Assembly (NCBI GenBank): GCA_934654795.1
Contig: CAKUGT010000022.1
Coordinates: forward strand, 1-25,843
Direction: 5' to 3'
Length of the DNA: 25,843 nt
Source of the DNA: an uncultured Collinsella sp.
GTDB lineage: Bacteria > Actinomycetota > Coriobacteriia > Coriobacteriales > Coriobacteriaceae
Shown: positions 21,062 through 25,843 of the stretch, piece after piece
Layout: every line of letters begins with the position of its first letter
How positions within the stretch are numbered: the stretch's first letter is position 1
Made by a program: the position numbers and the translations under genes
The notes under the pieces: model-generated
Database searches by the model: none
Seen by the model: the letters and a program-made list of their open reading frames with translations, nothing else
Told to the model about the DNA's origin: nothing

Positions 21062-22003
21062 ATGGCAGACGTCAAGAAAATCGCCACGCGCGTAAGCTAC
21101 GGCGAGGCCCTCGTCGAGCTGGCTGCCGAGCACGATGACTTTGTTGTTCTCGATGCCGACCTGGCTGCTGCAACGCAGACCGGCAAGTTCAAGGCTGCCT
21201 ACCCCGACCGTTTCTTTGATGTGGGCATCGCCGAGAGCAACCTGATGGGTGTTGCCGCCGGTATCGCGACCACCGGCCGCGTTGCCTTTGCGAGCACCTT
21301 TGCCATGTTTGCTGCTGGCCGCGCCTTTGAGCAGGTCCGCAACTCCATTGGCTATCCGCACCTCAATGTTAAGATCGGTGCCACGCATGCCGGTATCTCG
21401 GTGGGCGAGGACGGTGCCACGCACCAGTGCTGCGAGGATATCGCCCTTATGCGCGTCATCCCCGGCATGACCGTTATCGTTCCCGCCGACGACGTCGAGG
21501 CACGCGCCGTGACGCGCGCCGCCTACGAATGCGACGGCCCTGTCTACATGCGCTTTGCCCGTCTGGCCTCGCCGGTCATCAACGACCCCGAGACCTACAA
21601 GTTCGAGGTGGGTAAGGGCATCGTCATGCGCGAGGGCGCCGACGTCACCATCATCGCCTGCGGCCTGATGGTCGGCGAGGCCCTCGATGCCGCCGAGCAG
21701 CTCGCTGCCGAGGGCATCGATGCCGAGGTCATCAACATGCACACCATCAAGCCCATCGACGCCGACCTGATCGTCAAGAGCGCTACCAAGACCGGTCACG
21801 TCGTGACCGTCGAGGAACACTCCGTGATCGGTGGCCTGGGCAGCGCCGTCGCCGACGTGCTCTGCGAGCAGTGCCCGACGCCGCTCAAGAAGATCGGCGT
21901 CAACGACACCTTCGGCGAGTCCGGCCCGGGTGCCGAGCTCCTGCACAAGTACGGCCTGGACGCCGCCAACATCGTGGCAACCACCAAGGAGTTCTTGGCG
22001 TAA
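21062..22003 (+). CDS. Transketolase, C-terminal (pyrimidine-binding) subunit
   Basis: Partner of the preceding gene, 313 residues. It holds the PYR domain with the catalytic Glu that activates thiamine diphosphate (E58 in V-G-I-A-E-S-N-L-M-G), then G-A-T-H-A-G-I-S-V-G-E-D-G-A-T-H-Q (about 111-127), and a C-terminal transketolase domain with T-V-E-E-H-S-V-I-G-G-L-G-S-A-V. ATG at 21062 lies one base after the upstream TAG, with GGAGAGGAG inside the end of the upstream gene. 1-deoxyxylulose-5-phosphate synthase has related domains but is a single 620-residue chain, so the split form fits transketolase. Ends with TAA; a terminator follows. Confidence 0.95.
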   Translation: MADVKKIATRVSYGEALVELAAEHDDFVVLDADLAAATQTGKFKAAYPDRFFDVGIAESNLMGVAAGIATTGRVAFASTFAMFAAGRAFEQVRNSIGYPHLNVKIGATHAGISVGEDGATHQCCEDIALMRVIPGMTVIVPADDVEARAVTRAAYECDGPVYMRFARLASPVINDPETYKFEVGKGIVMREGADVTIIACGLMVGEALDAAEQLAAEGIDAEVINMHTIKPIDADLIVKSATKTGHVVTVEEHSVIGGLGSAVADVLCEQCPTPLKKIGVNDTFGESGPGAELLHKYGLDAANIVATTKEFLA

Positions 22004-22056
22004 GGCGGTCTGCTTTGGCCTTAACTTGAGAGCCGCTTCCGCATTGGGCAATGAAC

Positions 22057-22100
22057 AAGCCGGGGCGCCTTCCATATGGAGGGCACTCCGGCTTTGTGTT
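22057..22100 (+). terminator. Terminator-like hairpin after the transketolase operon
   Basis: AAGCCGG (22057-22063) pairs with CCGGCTT (22088-22094), with an inner stem around CCATATGG, then TTGTGTTT. The T-run is interrupted, so efficiency is uncertain; it may also serve the minus-strand operon. The remaining 193 bases to 22293 show only a 10-bp palindrome GTTGCGCAAC at 22155 and no gene. Confidence 0.65.
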
Positions 22101-22293
22101 TGGAGACGGCAGGGAAAGAAGCTAGAGAGGTTTTACGGTCGGGGCCAGGGCGCAGTTGCGCAACATTCAGCCCTAAACCCTAACAGCCAGAGGCGAATCG
22201 GAGAGGATTTCGCCCTGAAATGCGATGGCATGCATCCACTCGAAGGCTCGCTGATTCACGCATCCTTGGCGGCAACGGCCCTCCTTGACATCA

Positions 22294-23547
22294 TCAGGCA
22301 ACCTGATGGCGTTTGAACGTCCTTATCGCGAGAGCAATGCCCGTCGCGAAAAGCAGGAGGTAGAAAGCGGCGAGGAACACGGGCAGCTCGACCACGACAG
22401 GGCCTATGGCATACGAGACCATGCCGAAGAGGTTGAGGGGGTTCAGTGCGTCGTAGGGGAACAGGTAGATGATGCGGTTCGCGATGCTGCTCGTCATCGT
22501 CGGCACGAAGATCGGAATCAAGATGAGAGCGACGCCGACTGCGAGGATTCCCATGGGGCTGTCTATCTTGGCTGACAGTGCGAGCACTATCCCAAGGAGG
22601 GCGAGGGTTGCGAGATACCCTACGAGGCAGCATATGAGGGCGGCGGCTGACAGGCTTATGCCGTAGGTGCATGTGATGTTGTAGATCTGGATGGGTAGAC
22701 CTGCGCCGTCGGCTCCGTAGAAGACGAGCGTTATTGCCAGGAAGACGAGTGTGAAGACCCAGTATATGGCGCTTGCCGCGATCATAGAGGCCGCCGCCTT
22801 CGCGCGCCCGAGCCTTGATTTGCCGAACTTGGTGGACAGCAGGATGGCGTCGGTTTTGGCCCGGTACTCCCCGTTGAACACCGATGCGCACGTTATCACG
22901 ACTGCGAGCATCGCGAATATGAGGAACTGGGCGAGGTTGAGGAAGTCCTCCCATCCTCCTGCGTATCCGTACTCGATGGGCGTTTGCATGCCTTGCGCCC
23001 TCTCGCTCCAGAACGCCCTCTCATCGTCGTTGTACGAGAGGGCCCCGTTCGCGTCGAGCCCGGAGGCTATCTTCGAGCGGACTCGCCCGTAGAGGTCGAC
23101 GGTGCCAGTCGTGTCGATAGCGGCTGCCGCGGACACGGGCATCTGGTAGCCTTGCATCCAAGGGCTTGTCAGCAGCGCCATGAGGGCGCCGTTCTTCGCG
23201 CTGAACTCCCAGTACTCGTTCGCCTTCTCCCCGTAGGGCTTCCTGTCCGTCCTGTACTCTTCCTTGACCTCGCCGTCCGGACCGACGAACTCCTTGAACT
23301 CGCGGAGCGCCTCGGTGGCCTCCTCGTCGGTGATGGGGCCTGCGAGCGCTTCCGTGTTTGCCTTTATCTGGGCGATGGCGGCAGTGCCTTCGAATTCGGT
23401 GCCCATCTCCTTGGGGTCGAGGGCGTACTGGGACGTTATGTTGAAGAAGGCTATGACCGCGACCAGCGCCAGGACGGCCGCTATGGAAACCTGCGAGACG
23501 CGCCTTGAGAGCATCTTCTTGAGCTCGTATCTGATGAGGCTACCCAC
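22294..23547 (-). CDS. ABC-2 type transporter permease
   Basis: A 417-residue integral membrane protein. Layout: one N-terminal helix (about 18-36), a large likely extracellular loop of about 160 residues rich in charged groups (D-P-K-E-M-G-T-E-F-E-G-T, E-K-A-N-E-Y-W-E-F), then five to six closely spaced helices. This is the ABC-2/NatB-like permease architecture. The start is GTG at 23547 with AAAGGAG 6 nt upstream; it overlaps the ATPase gene by 8 bp, so the two are coupled subunits. Ile codon ATA occurs repeatedly, at least seven times within the central helices, while I see none in secA or tyrS; the stop is TGA. Both suggest a different origin or expression class. Substrate unknown; peptide antibiotics or lipids are usual for such pairs. 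Confidence 0.85.
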   Translation of the reverse strand: MGSLIRYELKKMLSRRVSQVSIAAVLALVAVIAFFNITSQYALDPKEMGTEFEGTAAIAQIKANTEALAGPITDEEATEALREFKEFVGPDGEVKEEYRTDRKPYGEKANEYWEFSAKNGALMALLTSPWMQGYQMPVSAAAAIDTTGTVDLYGRVRSKIASGLDANGALSYNDDERAFWSERAQGMQTPIEYGYAGGWEDFLNLAQFLIFAMLAVVITCASVFNGEYRAKTDAILLSTKFGKSRLGRAKAAASMIAASAIYWVFTLVFLAITLVFYGADGAGLPIQIYNITCTYGISLSAAALICCLVGYLATLALLGIVLALSAKIDSPMGILAVGVALILIPIFVPTMTSSIANRIIYLFPYDALNPLNLFGMVSYAIGPVVVELPVFLAAFYLLLFATGIALAIRTFKRHQVA

Positions 23548-24487
23548 GGCGCGCTCCTTTCCTGCGTGCGATTGCGTCCCGTCCCGCTTCCGCTTTCGTC
23601 CGCGAAACCGGCAGGCCCCCGGACTGCTCCTGGAAGAGGTAGAGGTAGACGTCCTCCAGCGTCGGCTCCACGGCGCGCGCGCTCGGATGCGGGCGCTGCT
23701 GCGCCACCACGCGAACAATGGCAGAGCCGTCCTGGGCGTAGTGGATGTTGCCCACCGTGAGCGATGCCGACATGGCGTCTGCCTCCCTCGGGGCGACAGT
23801 GCACTCCCAGACGCATCCCCTGATGTCCCCTGTGATCTCGTCGACCGTGCCCGTCGTGATGATGCCGCCAGCGCGCATCACGAGGATCTCGTCGGCGATG
23901 TACTCCACATCAGAGACGATGTGCGTGGAAAGGATGACGATCTTGTCTTGGGCGAGAGAGGATATGAGGTTGCGGAAGCGGACGCGCTCCTTGGGGTCGA
24001 GCCCTGCGGTGGGCTCGTCGAGCACGAGGACAGACGGGTCGTTGAGCACCGCCTGGGCGATGCCGAGCCGCTGCTTCATGCCGCCGGAGAAGGTCTTGAC
24101 CTTCCGCTTTGCGGCCTCTGCGAGACCGACAACTCCCAGGAGTTCGCGCGTACGCACTTTCGCCTGCTGCGCGGTGAGCCCCTTGAGCGATGCCAGGTAC
24201 ATCATGAAATCGCAGGCCGTGAAGTCCGGGTAGTAGCCGAAGTCCTGGGGCAGGTACCCGAGGCGCGCCCGATAGCCGTCGCCAAGCTGGTCTATGGGGG
24301 TGCCCCCGAACAACACGCTTCCCGATGTCGGCCTCATGACGTCGCATATCATGCGCATGAGCGTGGTCTTGCCTGCGCCGTTGGCCCCGAGTAGGCCGTA
24401 GACGCCGGGCGTGAAGCTGAAGCTCACGCGGTCGACGGCGATATGGCTGCCGAACTGCTTGGTGAGCCTGTCAAGCCTGAGTTCCAT
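23540..24487 (-). CDS. ABC transporter ATP-binding protein
   Basis: A 315-residue ATPase of the CcmA/NatA/BcrA type that energises an ABC-2 permease. Motifs in order: Walker A G-A-N-G-A-G-K-T (34-41), Q-loop Q81 in L-P-Q-D-F-G, signature S-G-G-M-K-Q (134-139), Walker B V-L-V-L-D-E-P (153-159), D-loop A-G-L-D and switch H189 in S-T-H. Residues 210-315 form the C-terminal extension typical of exporters in this group, with L-E-D-V-Y-L-Y-L-F near its end. ATG at 24487 has AAGGA about 6 nt upstream; an earlier in-frame ATG at 24523 lacks a site. It overlaps the permease by 8 bp and follows the membrane protein gene after 48 bp. The layout recalls the B. subtilis sigY operon (yxlF/yxlG). Confidence 0.93.
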   Translation of the reverse strand: MELRLDRLTKQFGSHIAVDRVSFSFTPGVYGLLGANGAGKTTLMRMICDVMRPTSGSVLFGGTPIDQLGDGYRARLGYLPQDFGYYPDFTACDFMMYLASLKGLTAQQAKVRTRELLGVVGLAEAAKRKVKTFSGGMKQRLGIAQAVLNDPSVLVLDEPTAGLDPKERVRFRNLISSLAQDKIVILSTHIVSDVEYIADEILVMRAGGIITTGTVDEITGDIRGCVWECTVAPREADAMSASLTVGNIHYAQDGSAIVRVVAQQRPHPSARAVEPTLEDVYLYLFQEQSGGLPVSRTKAEAGRDAIARRKGARRG

Positions 24488-24535
24488 GTTCGTTCCTTGT
24501 CCTTCGTTCGATGTTGCAGGCATGCAGGAGGAGAG

Positions 24536-25321
24536 CTAGAGCGCCGCCTTTGACGGGCGTGGCGAGAGGCCGCCTGAGACGCAGCGTATGAGCCTTGACG
24601 CCTCCAGGGCGGCGAGCGCCATGGAGGCCATGAGCGCCGTGACCCATACGGCGAGAGACGCGCCCTCGTACCAGAGGGGGAACGCCGTGCTCAGCAGCCA
24701 GAGCGCTGCGAGTACGGACATCGCAGGGGCGACGCTGGCGACGAGCGAGTTGCCCGGCAGACGGCGCGCCGCATAGAAGCAGGCGGCACACGAGCAGAAG
24801 AACGGCGTGCATGCGTACAGCAGTACGCGAAGCGCGTCGATCCCCGCGAGCGTTGGCACTGCCGCAACGGAGAGCGTAATCCAAAGCACGTCGGCAAGGC
24901 CGAAAAGCAAAAGCCTGCTCGCCAACACTTGCACGCAGCTGAACCGGCACGAGTACTCCATCTCGCAGACGCGGGTCTCGAAGCTCTTGAATACCGATGG
25001 TGCCGCTATGGCAACCGAGAGGGCCGATGCCGCCATGACGACGACGGGACTTCCCGAGCGCGGGCCGATCACGCCGACGAGAACGAGCATGCATGCCAGA
25101 AGCGCGATCTGGAGCATCCATGCCCAGGGACGCACGAACCGGACCTGGCTCGCGACGAACCGCCAGAGCGGGATGTAATCCGCCTCCCTCGCGCCTCCGC
25201 AGGCGCGAGCCGCCTCTGCTTCCACGAGCAGCAAGGTGCGCTTGCGCGCCGAGGCATCGGGGGATGCCGCGTCGGCGGCGTAGTAGCTCCTCAGCGCATC
25301 CTTTAGCTTCGAGTCATCCAT
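24536..25321 (-). CDS. Six-helix membrane protein of ECF sigma operon (possible sigma regulator)
   Basis: A 261-residue protein I cannot assign to a named family. A soluble N-terminus of about 64 residues is followed by about six hydrophobic segments (near 67-87, 91-110, 133-160, 163-185, 192-214, 221-240). Between helices 2 and 3 lies F-E-T-R-V-C-E-M-E-Y-S-C-R-F-S (114-128). I recall similar E-x-E-x-S-x-R-x-S stretches in membrane proteins next to ECF sigma and ABC genes, but could not check. The ATG overlaps the sigma factor's stop by 8 bp (ATGGATGA), so it is translated with the sigma factor. That coupling and the cytosolic N-terminus suggest an anti-sigma or signal-sensing role, but no zinc anti-sigma motif (H-x3-C-x2-C) is present. 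It could instead be an accessory transporter subunit. Ends with TAG. Confidence 0.7.
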   Translation of the reverse strand: MDDSKLKDALRSYYAADAASPDASARKRTLLLVEAEAARACGGAREADYIPLWRFVASQVRFVRPWAWMLQIALLACMLVLVGVIGPRSGSPVVVMAASALSVAIAAPSVFKSFETRVCEMEYSCRFSCVQVLASRLLLFGLADVLWITLSVAAVPTLAGIDALRVLLYACTPFFCSCAACFYAARRLPGNSLVASVAPAMSVLAALWLLSTAFPLWYEGASLAVWVTALMASMALAALEASRLIRCVSGGLSPRPSKAAL

Positions 25322-25843
25322 TGCCTTCTCCCATCAGTTCCTTGAGCCTGCTGAGCGCGCGCCGCTCGATTCGATAGAGAGCGAACCTCGACTTCCCCGT
25401 CACGGCGGAGATATCGGACATAGGCAGGTCCTGGTCGTAGCGAAGCTCGATGACCTCGCGCTCCTCTTCCGTAAGGCGGGCGAGGGCACCCGCCATGGTC
25501 AGCCGTCCGTCCATGTCTGCATGCCGCACGTCAGGAATTGTCTGCACATCGTCCTCGTCCAAGGCACCAACCGGTCTCTGACCTCGGTAGAAGTCGGCAC
25601 AGACATTGCGCGCGCAGGCGTAGAGATACGCAAGGGGCTTTCCATGCTCGGCGTATAGCGCATCGCTCCGCACGAGCCGAAGGAACACCTCCTGCGTCAC
25701 GTCTTGGGCATCCTCTTTCGAGGGGAGCCTTCGCGCGCAGTAGCGGTATACCTTGTCGTAGTGCTCCTCTGCGAAGCGCCCTACCAAAGAGTCGTTCTCG
25801 CGGCCTGGCGCGTCCGCCCTGCCGTTGCTGCCGTATGGAAAGC
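25314..25843 (-). CDS. ECF-type RNA polymerase sigma factor (5' end uncertain or outside window)
   Basis: A sigma-70 family, extracytoplasmic-function protein. Region 2 is seen in F-A-E-E-H-Y-D-K-V-Y-R-Y-C, then S-K-E-D-A-Q-D-V-T-Q-E-V-F-L-R-L and Y-L-Y-A-C-A-R-N-V-C-A-D-F-Y-R. Region 4 is seen in L-T-E-E-E-R-E-V-I-E-L-R-Y-D-Q-D-L-P-M-S-D-I-S-A-V-T-G-K-S with the helix-turn-helix. No region 3 lies between, as expected for ECF factors. The first internal start is TTG at 25787 (157 residues), but the frame stays open to the window edge with no other start codon, so the gene may begin outside. It ends with TGA, overlapping the membrane protein gene. It probably transcribes its own operon, including the ABC exporter, in response to envelope stress. 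Confidence 0.9.
   Translation of the reverse strand, partial: FPYGSNGRADAPGRENDSLVGRFAEEHYDKVYRYCARRLPSKEDAQDVTQEVFLRLVRSDALYAEHGKPLAYLYACARNVCADFYRGQRPVGALDEDDVQTIPDVRHADMDGRLTMAGALARLTEEEREVIELRYDQDLPMSDISAVTGKSRFALYRIERRALSRLKELMGEGNG

Noticed and set aside
22101..22293. A small gene or attachment site between the transketolase and ABC operons
   Set aside because: Short frames lack a spaced ribosome binding site, the GTTGCGCAAC palindrome is isolated, and I found no direct repeat at the two sides of the operon inside the window.
1..25843. CRISPR array, tRNA or rRNA genes, insertion sequences
   Set aside because: No regularly spaced direct repeats, no cloverleaf with a TTCGANTC-like arm, and no transposase or integrase frames were seen on either strand.

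Overview
The window reads as chromosomal DNA from a GC-rich member of the Coriobacteriia, most likely a Collinsella-like gut anaerobe. This is inferred from gene content and style: a two-gene transketolase, an Ala-rich tailed bL31, a YitT protein behind prfB, a Coriobacteria-like citrate synthase, and strong use of TAG stops. No database was searched.

Left part (1-6567): the 3' end of truA, a GT-A-like glycosyltransferase with an altered DxD motif, argR with two inverted repeats upstream, then a convergent bifunctional class A penicillin-binding protein with a Thr/Gly/Ser/Pro-rich tail. A U32-family protein (RlhA/TrhP-like RNA hydroxylation family) is divergent from it. Middle part (6568-14663): tyrS, adenine deaminase, two convergent Cof-type HAD phosphatases, then citrate synthase and an ACT-domain protein on the minus strand, divergent from rpmE. 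Right-middle part (14664-22003): secA overlapping prfB by one base, a YitT/DUF2179 membrane protein, and the two transketolase subunits. Right end (22294-25843, minus strand): a tightly overlapping operon of ECF sigma factor, six-helix membrane protein, ABC ATPase and ABC-2 permease. Its codon and stop usage differs from the rest.

Three things stand out. (1) Four intergenic gaps between 8.05 and 14.88 kb carry about ten copies of a small palindromic element: a conserved 13-nt core beginning (A/G)GGGAC, flanked by arms that differ from copy to copy but usually still pair with each other. (2) Release factor 2 has Ser-Pro-Thr where the stop-codon recognition tripeptide is normally Ser-Pro-Phe. 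None of the 17 genes outside the right-end operon stops with TGA (11 TAG, 6 TAA), and prfB lacks the usual TGA frameshift. (3) Several genes (ade, the plus-strand HAD gene, the minus-strand HAD gene, yitT) have a terminator-like hairpin immediately before their ribosome binding site, and rpmE has two tandem leader hairpins sharing a motif. These point to leader-RNA control. I saw no tRNA, rRNA, CRISPR array, insertion sequence or prophage gene.
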